A program made the position numbers and the translations under genes. The notes under the pieces were generated by a model. The model worked only from the letters and a program-made list of their open reading frames with translations. It was not told the origin of the DNA and did not search any database. A DNA stretch of 64,000 nt from Desulfomarina profundi (lineage in GTDB: Bacteria; Desulfobacterota; Desulfobulbia; Desulfobulbales; Desulfocapsaceae): contig NZ_AP024086.1 in assembly GCF_019703855.1 (NCBI RefSeq), positions 3,058,501 to 3,122,500 of the forward strand, read 5' to 3'. Below, in pieces: positions 48,438 through 56,521 of this stretch. The stretch's first letter is position 1. Each line of letters begins with the position of its first letter.

Positions 48438-49190
48438 ATGTTAAAAATAATCAGGAACAGAATTGAACAGGGCTACAGGACCAGCAGTTATCCCAAGGAA
48501 CCCATCGATCTTTATCATCGTTACCGGGGACTGCCCATAATTCATCATACCTGTGATCCGGCAATCGTAAAACAATGCGCCGAAATCTGTCCTCAAGATG
48601 CAATTTTATCGGCAGAATATAAGATTGATCTGGGAAAATGTACTTTCTGCGGCAGGTGTGAAGAGATCGCTGATGGTGCCTTTGTAACCTTCAGCCAGGA
48701 TTTTGCCATGGGGACAGAAAGCCGCGAAGCTCTAATCTGTGACGGTTTTCTCCCCAAACTTGCTGAACATTCAAAACAACATTTTAAAAAACTGTTCGGC
48801 AGATCTCTGCAGTTGCGTCAAGTCTCCGCTGGAGGCTGCAACGCATGTGAGGCCGATACCAATGTTCTCAATACTCCTTTTTTTGATCTTTCCCGGTTCG
48901 GTATCGATTTTGTTGCCTCCCCCCGCCATGCTGATGGCCTCCATGTCACCGGTCCAGTCTCGAGAAACATGAAGACAGCTCTACTGGCAACCTATGAAGC
49001 TATTCCCACGCCCAAGATTGTTATTGCCAGTGGTGCCTGTTCAATTTCCGGAGGTCCGTTCTTTGACAGCACTGAAATAACAGGAGGTCTTGAAAAAATC
49101 CTGCCGGTAGATCTCTACATTCCGGGCTGCCCACCCCATCCTCTCTCCACCCTCCACGCTCTTCTGCAGTTTTTTACCAAAACTCCATAA
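48438..49190 (+). CDS. Ehr complex HyfH-HyfI-like fused iron-sulfur subunit
   Basis: This 250-residue protein fuses a ferredoxin-like region (CAEICPQDAI and CTFCGRCEE, about 46-75) to a NuoB/hydrogenase small-subunit domain. The proximal 4Fe-4S ligands are visible: GGCNACE, GACSISGG and IPGCPPHP. The first ferredoxin motif is incomplete (C-x3-C), so one or two clusters are possible. GAGAAGGACAAA precedes the ATG. It would pass electrons from an unknown soluble donor to the HyfG-like subunit. No NADH-binding or formate dehydrogenase subunit is nearby. Confidence 0.84.
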   Translation: MLKIIRNRIEQGYRTSSYPKEPIDLYHRYRGLPIIHHTCDPAIVKQCAEICPQDAILSAEYKIDLGKCTFCGRCEEIADGAFVTFSQDFAMGTESREALICDGFLPKLAEHSKQHFKKLFGRSLQLRQVSAGGCNACEADTNVLNTPFFDLSRFGIDFVASPRHADGLHVTGPVSRNMKTALLATYEAIPTPKIVIASGACSISGGPFFDSTEITGGLEKILPVDLYIPGCPPHPLSTLHALLQFFTKTP

Positions 49191-49362
49191 AAAGATGAGG
49201 AAATGATAATTTTTTCTTCAATTCTGTCTTCTGTTAAGATTTTTGTAAGAAATGAATGCTATTCTCAATCATAAGCAACAGCAAAGTGATGCGATCAGGT
49301 GGCATTCATTTTATACTGACCACTTTTCCCATACGAGATTACGAAAACAGGAGTCTTACACC

Positions 49363-50028
49363 ATGCAGGATTCAACTCAATTTCGAATATTACTCGCCGA
49401 TGATCATACCTTCTTTCGAAAAGGTATTAAAAGCCACATCTCAAAAAACCCGGAATTGAGTGTTGAGGGAGAAGTAGCTGACGGAAATGAACTGATTCCT
49501 TTCCTGGAAAAAAAACCTATTGATATGATTATCCTGGACTTGTGGATGCCGACCGTAACCGGTCTTGAGGCATTGAACATGGTGAAAAAAAGGTTTCCCC
49601 AGGTAAAGGTTCTTATCTGTAGTGCCAAGGAAAAGAAAAAAGATTTCGTCAAAGCTATGATCGCCGGTGCAGATGGTTTCCTCGGCAAACTGGAATCGGA
49701 CAAGGAAGTTTTTACAGCCATTGAACGAATCCGCACAGGAAAAAAATATATTCCACCACTTCTGGCGTCAGAGTTTGCCGGTGACCTTATTGACAGTGTC
49801 GACGGTGCTGGATCGGATCCTTTCAGCCATCTCACCAAACGGGAACTTGAAGTCCTCCACCTTCTTGTAAAAGGATATACAAGCGGCAGGATTGCAGATC
49901 ATTTCCATTTGAGCATACGGACCATTGAACATCACCGGGCCAATTTACTGCGAAAAAGCAAGCAGAAAAACAGTGCAGCGCTGGTTAACTGGGCCGTAAG
50001 CAATGGCCTGACAGAATCTGATCTTTGA
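49363..50028 (+). CDS. NarL/LuxR-type response regulator
   Basis: This 221-residue protein has a receiver domain (LLADDHTFFRKG with the acidic pair, LDLWMPTVTG with the phosphoacceptor aspartate, CSAKEK) and a C-terminal LuxR helix-turn-helix (LTKRELEVLHLLVKGYTSGRIADHFHLSIRTIEHHRAN, shown in part). The start is ATG 49363, with ACAGGAG upstream; the longer frame to 49252 lacks a ribosome site. It follows the Ehr operon but is separated by 170 bases with an AT-rich promoter-like stretch. No cognate kinase is adjacent. Confidence 0.88.
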   Translation: MQDSTQFRILLADDHTFFRKGIKSHISKNPELSVEGEVADGNELIPFLEKKPIDMIILDLWMPTVTGLEALNMVKKRFPQVKVLICSAKEKKKDFVKAMIAGADGFLGKLESDKEVFTAIERIRTGKKYIPPLLASEFAGDLIDSVDGAGSDPFSHLTKRELEVLHLLVKGYTSGRIADHFHLSIRTIEHHRANLLRKSKQKNSAALVNWAVSNGLTESDL

Positions 50029-50109
50029 TCTTTTCCTTTCGGCAATGAATTTTGTGGATAACAAGAATACGTTTTTTATCCGAGTCCCTGAAAAATGGAC
50101 AGGAGTGAA

Positions 50110-51012
50110 TCAGACTCCCGGATATATTATTTCAATCCAGCTCTCACTGTCAAAACGACCATCACCCCACTCATCCTCAAGATCGGCTAAAGGTTTTTCC
50201 TCTGCCGCCTCTTCGGCAGTGACACTGGCCGCCTTCAACTTTCTCAAACGCTCATAAACAGTCACCAGCATCCGACGATAATTTTCAAGCTGCCTCCTGT
50301 CCGAAAGGGGACCATGGCCGGGAATAATCTTTGTATTATCGTCTGCAATGGAAAGAATTTTTGTCACAGCTGCAATCATTCCCTTCAATGAACCACCATG
50401 ATCAACATCAATAAATGGATAAAAACCATTAAAAAACACATCGCCTGTATGGATAACATCGGCTTTTAAAAAATGAATAAAACTGTCACCATCGGTATGG
50501 GCATGGTCCACATGCACCGCCTGAACCGTATCACCGTTAAGGTGAAAACTGATATCATGGGAAAAGGTAATAACAGGCAATCCCTTTTGGCTGAGTCCTG
50601 CCTGTTTCATCTCAAATTCCTTCAGATAATATCCAGTGCTCAAACGCTCCCGGACATTGTGGTGAGCAAAAATCAAGGTGTTTCCCTCGCCAAGATTCTC
50701 GTTGCCACCGGTATGGTCAGGATGATAATGGGTATTTATCAGAAAACGGGGATGCCCGCCACCAACAGACCTGACTGCCTCCATAATTTCTTCTGTCAAT
50801 GGGGCAAACTGATCATCAATCATAAATGTACCGTCTTCCCCGATAAAAAGACCGATATTGCCCCCCTTCCCCTGTAACATGAAAATATGTTCTGCAACCG
50901 GAATAATTGAAACAGTTGTACCTGCCGCACTCTTTTTTGCCTCTGCCTGCGGTAAATTTAAACCGCAACCGACAAACAACAGGAAAAAAACCGAAACCAT
51001 TTTTTGAAACAT
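50110..51012 (-). CDS. Exported metallo-beta-lactamase-fold hydrolase
   Basis: This 300-residue protein has an N-terminal signal (about 1-25; either cleaved at AEA or a weak lipobox FVGC at 13-16). The MBL metal motif is THYHPDHTGG, followed by VDHAHTDGDS and a late PGHGPLSDR; together they give a complete binuclear site. It resembles the SoxH/quinoprotein-relay group of MBL proteins. The fold hydrolyses esters, thioesters or sulfur compounds, so the substrate cannot be named. It acts in the periplasm and is convergent with the response regulator. GAGGGAAC precedes the ATG. Confidence 0.8.
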   Translation of the reverse strand: MFQKMVSVFFLLFVGCGLNLPQAEAKKSAAGTTVSIIPVAEHIFMLQGKGGNIGLFIGEDGTFMIDDQFAPLTEEIMEAVRSVGGGHPRFLINTHYHPDHTGGNENLGEGNTLIFAHHNVRERLSTGYYLKEFEMKQAGLSQKGLPVITFSHDISFHLNGDTVQAVHVDHAHTDGDSFIHFLKADVIHTGDVFFNGFYPFIDVDHGGSLKGMIAAVTKILSIADDNTKIIPGHGPLSDRRQLENYRRMLVTVYERLRKLKAASVTAEEAAEEKPLADLEDEWGDGRFDSESWIEIIYPGV

Positions 51013-51100
51013 TGTTCCCTCCTCAATTGAAAATCAGGTAATGCCTTGTACACCGAAACCTCTCACGATCAGTCCAGAGCTAATATCTATTATTTTCGTA

Positions 51101-51350
51101 TAACCTAAATCCTGCAATTGGCAAGTTTTCGGAGATGCGAGGCATCAAGGGCGCAGACGTATTAACATACTTCAAGCACTTGATAACGAAGCAGATTCGA
51201 TAAAATTGCCAATCCCCCAGGGCAAGGGAATAAAGAAAAAACAATCTCACTCTGATAGTGAGTAGTACAGCCCCTACTGCGATACGATAACTATCTGTTT
51301 ATAAAGTATAAATATTTTTTCTTTATTCCCGAAGTGCAGGATTTAGGTAT
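51101..51350. repeat. Large fold-back element with CCTAAATCCTGCA ends
   Basis: The ends are CCTAAATCCTGCA (51104-51116) and its exact complement TGCAGGATTTAGG (51335-51347). Inside are two nested hairpins: an ATTGGCAA...TTGCCAAT pair (from about 51117 to 51217) and a perfect 16-base pair GGGAATAAAGAAAAAA / TTTTTTCTTTATTCCC (ends at 51330). There is no coding capacity. It resembles dispersed MITE-like or REP-like repeats of Desulfobacterota. Confidence 0.75.
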
Positions 51351-51556
51351 AACCTCATGACATTTATTAACCTGTAAGAATTTCCAGACCCGATCAAATA
51401 ATTATCGATCGATTCACCGTAACCGGCGATTTTCAATCCTGTCTCAATCTTACATATACACTCTACACGCTATTTTCCACGGAAATATAACCAGAAACCT
51501 GTATTTCTTCTTGCATATCCCGCTCATATGGCCTAATACTGTTTTCTTAAAGATTG

Positions 51557-51570
51557 ACCGAGCGCTCAGT
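51557..51570. promoter_or_regulatory. GAGCGCTC palindrome upstream of the acyl-CoA ligase (TetR-type operator)
   Basis: ACCGAGCGCTCAGT contains an 8-base perfect palindrome (51560-51567) and near-symmetry beyond it. This is the recognised form for TetR-family regulators of fatty acid genes. It sits 36 bases before the ATG. Confidence 0.5.
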
Positions 51571-51605
51571 TGCAAACCAGAAACCTGTTACAGAGGAGAG
51601 AACCG

Positions 51606-53207
51606 ATGCAGTTACCGAGTGTAAATAAAAGTATCCTGACTCCCGTTGAATTTCTCACACGAAGCACCCTTGTCTACCCTGACAAGACGGCTGTTGTTTA
51701 CGGAGAAAACCGTTATAATTACAGGGAATTTGCCGAAAGGATATATCGACTGGGAAATGCTCTCAAGAACAAAGGCGTTGGTAAAGGAGACAAGGTGGCT
51801 TTTGTCTGTCCGAATATCCCGGCCATGCTTGAGGCACACTATGCGGTGCCCCTGATTGGAGCAGTCCTGGTCAGTATCAATATCCGCCTTTCTGCAGGAG
51901 AGGTATCTTATATCATAGACCATTCCGATGCAAAATTTGTTGTTGTCGACAGTGAATTCGCGAACATAGTAAAACCGGAACAGCTACCGAATGTGGAAAA
52001 CTACGTAACGGTCTGTGATGTCAATGATACGGTGTTTTTTGATGGTATGGAATATGAGGAGTTCCTGCAGACAGGCTCCCCGGAACCGATCCCAGCAGAT
52101 ATTGACTCAGAGGACCAGCTGCTCTCCCTGAATTACACCAGCGGTACAACCGGCCGTCCCAAAGGGGTCATGTACCATCACAGGGGAGCTTATCTCAATG
52201 CAATCGGTGAGATTCTGGAATCGGGGCTGACCGCCTCTTCCGTCTATCTCTGGACCCTGCCCATGTTCCATTGCAATGGCTGGTGCTTCACCTGGGGAGT
52301 AACTGCTGCCGGGGCAACCCATGTCTGCCTCCGTGCCGTAGTTGCCGAAGAAATCTACAGGCTGATCGAGCAGGAAGGTGTAACCCATCTCTGTGCGGCC
52401 CCGACAATCCTTATCACCATGAGTACCTGGCCGGGAGCCGGAGATGTCAAAATGAAGCAGCCCCTTAAAATCATGACCGCGGGAGCCCCGCCTGCACCGA
52501 CAATTATCCGTAACATGGAAGCCATCGGTGCAGATATCACCCATACCTATGGCCTGACGGAGGTCTTTGGTCCCCACAGTGTCTGTGCATGGCAACCGAG
52601 CTGGGAAACAATGTCCGCCGAAGAAAAGGCCACCATGAAATCACGCCAGGGAGTACCCTTCATTGTCACCCATTTCATGGATGTTGTGAATCCCAAAACA
52701 ATGGAGCCCGTGGCCAGGGACGGTAAAACCATGGGGGAAGTGGTCATGCGCGGCAATAACGTCATGACCGGCTATTACAAAGATCCTGAAGCAACCGCAG
52801 AAGCATTCGAAGGCGGCTGGTTCCACAGTGGCGACCTCGCTGTCATACATCCCGACGGTTATATCCAGATTATGGACAGAAAAAAGGATATCATCATCAG
52901 CGGAGGAGAAAATATTTCGACCGTTGAAGTTGAAAGCGTCATTTACCAGCACCCCGATGTACTGGAGGTAGCCGTTATCCCCGTACCTGATGAAAAATGG
53001 GGTGAAGTTCCCAAGGCCTTTATAGTAGCCAAACCGGGATCAAACCCCACAGCAGAGGAAATTATCGCTTTTACCAAGGAACATCTGGCACGGTTCAAGG
53101 CCCCGAAATATGTAGAATTTGATGAGTTACCCAAGACAGCCACAGGCAAAATCCAGAAATTCAAACTCCGGGAAAAAGAATGGCAGGGTAAACAACGAAT
53201 TGGTTGA
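51606..53207 (+). CDS. AMP-forming acyl-CoA synthetase (fatty-acyl/medium-chain type)
   Basis: This 533-residue member of the ANL superfamily activates a carboxylic acid with ATP and CoA. Motifs: P-loop-like LNYTSGTTGRPKGVMYHHRGA, TYGLTEVFGPHS, WFHSGDLAVIHPDGYIQIMDRKKDII (shown in part), and the C-terminal lysine in PKTATGKIQKFKLRE. The ATG at 51606 has AGAGGAGAG upstream; the TTG in front is rejected. A GAGCGCTC operator suggests control by a TetR-like repressor, not necessarily the one at 3560. Chain length cannot be read from sequence, but the sequence is closest to medium/long fatty acid ligases. A strong terminator follows. Confidence 0.9.
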   Translation: MQLPSVNKSILTPVEFLTRSTLVYPDKTAVVYGENRYNYREFAERIYRLGNALKNKGVGKGDKVAFVCPNIPAMLEAHYAVPLIGAVLVSINIRLSAGEVSYIIDHSDAKFVVVDSEFANIVKPEQLPNVENYVTVCDVNDTVFFDGMEYEEFLQTGSPEPIPADIDSEDQLLSLNYTSGTTGRPKGVMYHHRGAYLNAIGEILESGLTASSVYLWTLPMFHCNGWCFTWGVTAAGATHVCLRAVVAEEIYRLIEQEGVTHLCAAPTILITMSTWPGAGDVKMKQPLKIMTAGAPPAPTIIRNMEAIGADITHTYGLTEVFGPHSVCAWQPSWETMSAEEKATMKSRQGVPFIVTHFMDVVNPKTMEPVARDGKTMGEVVMRGNNVMTGYYKDPEATAEAFEGGWFHSGDLAVIHPDGYIQIMDRKKDIIISGGENISTVEVESVIYQHPDVLEVAVIPVPDEKWGEVPKAFIVAKPGSNPTAEEIIAFTKEHLARFKAPKYVEFDELPKTATGKIQKFKLREKEWQGKQRIG

Positions 53208-53213
53208 AAAACC

Positions 53214-53247
53214 AGCGGCAGTCCCTTCATGGGACTGCCGCTTTTTA
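53214..53247 (+). terminator. Rho-independent terminator after the acyl-CoA synthetase
   Basis: AGCGGCAGTCCC (53214-53225) pairs perfectly with GGGACTGCCGCT (53231-53242) around TTCAT, followed by Ts. It lies between convergent genes and could serve both. Confidence 0.92.
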
Positions 53248-53267
53248 AAAAGAAAAAGGACTACTTA

Positions 53268-53702
53268 TTACCGCATCTTCCGCCAACCTTCTTCACTGAA
53301 ACGCTGCTCACGTCCAATGCCCCACGTTTTCATGGCATGAAGATAACCGAGAAAATCCGTTCCGGCCAACTTCCGAATTTCCTCCCTTTCACGATTTCTA
53401 GTCTTTGCATCATCGGGAGTAATCCCGACCCAGGTTACATACCCACGGTCAAAAACCCAGGCCGCCGTCAATTCATCAGCCGGCAGACCGAAGGTGGATG
53501 AATGGGAGCGGATAATATCCATATCCAGCTCAAGAACCCATCCGTTGTCCCAGACATACCGACTCTCTTTTTTATCTATTTTTCCACTGCAGGAAGGACA
53601 GAAAAGATTCAGAACAGAACTTTCATTCAGAACCATCTTGCCGAAAAAAAGCTCTGTGCTGTTCTTCCCACAACTGCATTGTATTGGATAACTGTCACAC
53701 AT
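53268..53702 (-). CDS. Hypothetical zinc-ribbon protein
   Basis: This 144-residue protein begins with four cysteines in C-x-C and C-x2-C pairs (CSCG at about 9-12, CPSC at about 35-38), likely binding one zinc. The rest holds a VWDNGWVLELDMDII segment, then VFDRGYVTWVGITPDDAKTR, and a charged C terminus. No family name is recognised. It lies on the minus strand facing the acyl-CoA synthetase, with the terminator between. GGAGGAATTCC precedes the start. The cysteine spacing and consistent coding make it a likely real gene. Confidence 0.6.
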   Translation of the reverse strand: MCDSYPIQCSCGKNSTELFFGKMVLNESSVLNLFCPSCSGKIDKKESRYVWDNGWVLELDMDIIRSHSSTFGLPADELTAAWVFDRGYVTWVGITPDDAKTRNREREEIRKLAGTDFLGYLHAMKTWGIGREQRFSEEGWRKMR

Positions 53703-53731
53703 CCGGAATTCCTCCTTTTGTTTGAAGGGTG

Positions 53732-53862
53732 CCTTGAATAATTAGATATTTTGTTCGAGTTTGGGGAGCATAGAAAATAAAAAGCGCAGCATATTAATTA
53801 TATGTGAGCATTTTTATTTTCGTAGCGACGATGAAATCGGGAAAAATAGCAATTATTCAAGG
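53732..53862. repeat. AT-rich fold-back element with CCTTGAATAATT ends
   Basis: The ends are CCTTGAATAATT (53732-53743) and its complement AATTATTCAAGG (53851-53862). Inside are GAAAATAAAAA / TTTTTATTTTC and the central CATATTAATTATATG. It would fold into one long hairpin. It is not a member of the MITE family defined above. Confidence 0.7.
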
Positions 53863-53957
53863 TGTCCTGAAATCAGACTTGCTCAATATTACATGGCCTG
53901 ATAGAAAGATACCTTGATTTAGATCAAATCTTTTGACAAACTCGCTTAATGACTCTA

Positions 53958-54031
53958 TCACGCATTTCTTATCAGTTCAGGCAGCGTCAGGTTCAAAGTT
54001 TACGGAATCTTCCCTTACCTGGCTGAATTTG
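53958..54031 (+). repeat. MITE end fragment (fragment F)
   Basis: GCATTTCTTATCAGTTCAGG, CGTCAGGTTCAAAGTTTACGG and TTACCTGGC follow copy A (4726-4961) in order. The right half and the target duplication are missing. It lies upstream of the CBS-domain gene. Confidence 0.5.
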
Positions 54032-54112
54032 TGAATGTATAAAACCATGCATTCAATCTCACAACCATTACAAGGCCTTGAGATTTATATATTAAGTTTA
54101 ATGAGGTGAACA

Positions 54113-54664
54113 ATGAAAAATTATTCAGTAAAAGATCTGACAATCCCTATTGACGAGTATGCAACGGTGTCAATAGACACGACTCTGGCTGATGCCATCG
54201 TTGCCCTGGAAGAAGCCCAGGAAGCGTACACCAGCAAATACCAGCACAAGGCGATTCTGGTGCTCGATAAAAAGAGTGATGTTGTCGGAAAAATTGATCA
54301 ACTCAGGGCTCTGCAGGCCCTTGAACCGGATGATTTCAAGGTCAAAATCGAAAAAATGAGAAAGTTCAAATTCAGTGAAGAATATCTGGCCGGATTGCGT
54401 GACAAATATCGTTCAGCTGATCCAATCATCATCAGGAATTCCTTGAAAATACTGGCGACAAAAAAAGTCTCAGAATTCATGCAGAAACCGAAAATTGGTG
54501 AATTTGTGAATGAAGAGGCAAGTCTGGACACAGCAATTCACAAACTTATTGCCGGCAGACTCCAATCCCTGCTTGTTACCCGTGAAGATAATATTATTGG
54601 CATACTCAGGCTGTCCGATGTCTTTGCAGCCGTCTTCCACGAAACACGGGTTCTTGAAAACTGA
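54113..54664 (+). CDS. CBS-domain protein
   Basis: This 183-residue protein has two CBS motifs: residues about 10-70 (ISIDTTLADAIVALEEAQ, with AILVLDKKSDVVGKIDQ; the start is VSIDTTLADA) and about 118-180 (FMQKPKIGEFVNEEASLDTAIHKLIAGR, ending in LRLSDVFAAVF). CBS pairs bind adenine nucleotides and regulate a partner. Here the partner is not fused, so the next gene (beta-helix protein) is a candidate. The central segment (FKFSEEYLAGLRDKYR) is helical. Regular spacing and ATG with GAGGTGAAC upstream support the start. Confidence 0.85.
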   Translation: MKNYSVKDLTIPIDEYATVSIDTTLADAIVALEEAQEAYTSKYQHKAILVLDKKSDVVGKIDQLRALQALEPDDFKVKIEKMRKFKFSEEYLAGLRDKYRSADPIIIRNSLKILATKKVSEFMQKPKIGEFVNEEASLDTAIHKLIAGRLQSLLVTREDNIIGILRLSDVFAAVFHETRVLEN

Positions 54665-54729
54665 TTTGCCCTGAAACTCCGGAATACTCTTATTAAGGGT
54701 ACACTTACATAAAGAAGGAAACACAGATC

Positions 54730-56150
54730 ATGCATGAATTACTGAAACTCTACAACAGAATTGTCCAGAGAGTAAATATCAATCTGCGGGAACTCAATTT
54801 TGACATCACTCCCTTTGCACAGGAACTGATTCAACCCGACAATATGAATAAATTCTACGCCTTTTACGGTATAACACCCGACCATCCCCTGGACCTTGAC
54901 TTCCAGCACTCGGCCCTTGCAGGTAGCTATTTCCTCGGAAAATGCCGTATTACAAACTCTGTGCTCTATAAGAGTGATATCAGGGGAGATGAACTAAAAC
55001 GCAAGGGCCATGTCTTTAAATATGACCGTTTTGACATACCGCTCACACGAGACGAGGCAATTATTATCGACGACAGTGCCCTGGTCAAAACCCTGGTACA
55101 CAACTTCTCACACGACCCTGAAACTCCGGAGACCTTTTTTATTAAAGACACTCTGGCCATGGACTACTCAAATATCCATGGTGCTCCGAGTGACGGTTGT
55201 TTTCTCGGACCTTTTGCCACCGTCGATCTGACCACCATGAGGGACTGCGCCATCGGGGCCTATTCCTATATTCAGGCCGGAGAGATATACCATCTGGATA
55301 TTGATCCCGGAACAGTCTGGGTCAACAGTCCCCATAATTTTAATTTCCTGTACACCTACCCAGTAAAACAGCTTTCGCAGTATGTTTCCCTTTCTCCTGA
55401 ACATATCCCATGGGGTACACTTTTTGATTTCATTGACAACCACAAAGAAGCGTTCCAGAGAGTTTTTGACGTGGTCAATCTCGAAGCCATCGAATCCATT
55501 CCGGCGACTGCCTCCCTGGACAGGTACGCGGTGGTTCTGCCAACTACAAAAATTGAAGACAATGTCCTTATTGCCCAGAGAGCTTACCTGGAAAACTCCT
55601 TCCTCGGCAAAGGATCTAATGCCCAGGAAAACTGTTTCATTATTAATTCCCACCTCAGCGGTTTCAATGTAACCGCCCATGGTGCAAAGTTGATCTGCAC
55701 TCATCTCGGGTCAGGTGTATTTACCGGTTTTAACAGTTTTATCTATGGGAAAGAGGATGCGCCTGTTTCTGTGGGTAAGGGATCAATAATCATGCCGCAC
55801 ACCATTATCGATATTGATGAACCACTGGAGATACCAGATAACTATCTTGTGTGGGGGCTAATCAGAAACAGCAGAGAACTGATGGAAAACAGCGTTTCCC
55901 TGAATGAACTGGAAAAAATTGAGACTTCTTTTTCCAGGGGACGTATGCATTTTGAAGGAAAGGGGCTCTCTTTGTAAAAGCTTTTCAGGACCGTATTCAC
56001 CACATTCTTGATTTAAACGGCGCTTTTTTTGATAACGGTGAAAACGCAGGACATGCCCAGAGAAACCAGAACCTGTCTCTGAATACCATTCAGCCTTTCC
56101 AGTTCGGCACAATGGAAGGGATGTACCCCAGCATCAGGATTAAACCTTAA
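54730..56150 (+). CDS. Left-handed beta-helix (hexapeptide-repeat) protein, transferase-like (one frameshift)
   Basis: The repaired protein has 473 residues. The helical N terminus is followed by hexapeptide-like turns (SYFLGKCRITNSVLYKSDI, FLGPFATVDLTTMRDCAIGAYSYI, ENCFIINSHLSGFNVTAHGAKLIC, all shown in part) of the kind that form left-handed beta-helix coils in acyl- and nucleotidyltransferases. The frame stops at 55977 after KGLSL; adding one G in GGGG 55962-55965 continues for about 55 codons to a stop at 56148-56150 with a hydrophobic-polar pattern like coding sequence. No substrate is evident. It is preceded by a CBS protein. Confidence 0.65.
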
Positions 56151-56165
56151 ACAATCCAGGACTGC

Positions 56166-56435
56166 TTACAGCCCTGCACTTTTTTCACTACGAAATTTAG
56201 TACCCAAATAATTTGCTGCAACCGACGCATGGCCCTGGAGGAGGATCATGGACAGGTGAACACCCTCTGTATTTTTGAATATATTTTTCAGGGATGAAAA
56301 TGTTGCAATGGAGAGGTCGCGCTCCTGCCACAAGCCGGCATGGGAAAAGCGCAGGCATGTGACACACCGTAAAGTACAACGGCTGGTAAGCTCAATCTGG
56401 ATGAATCCGTAGCGGATTTCATCCAGATTGGTCAA
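56166..56435 (-). pseudogene. Truncated radical SAM protein (N-terminal remnant)
   Basis: The first 60 residues look like a radical SAM protein: GFIQIELTSRCTLRCVTCLR carries the CxxxCxxC cluster motif, and EGVHL reaches the beginning of the next strand. After that the sequence is not like any radical SAM domain and stops at 89 residues. The start is TTG with GGGGAGGATCC upstream. It looks like a fragment left after deletion or rearrangement. A single-base repair does not restore the usual G-x-GEP element, unlike the other broken genes. Confidence 0.65.
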
Positions 56436-56521
56436 GGATCCTCCCCGCCTGGTGCATAATATTTACCGACTATGTTCGACCTAACGCAACCCAATTCATC
56501 ATAACCCAAAAAGGATGGAGA

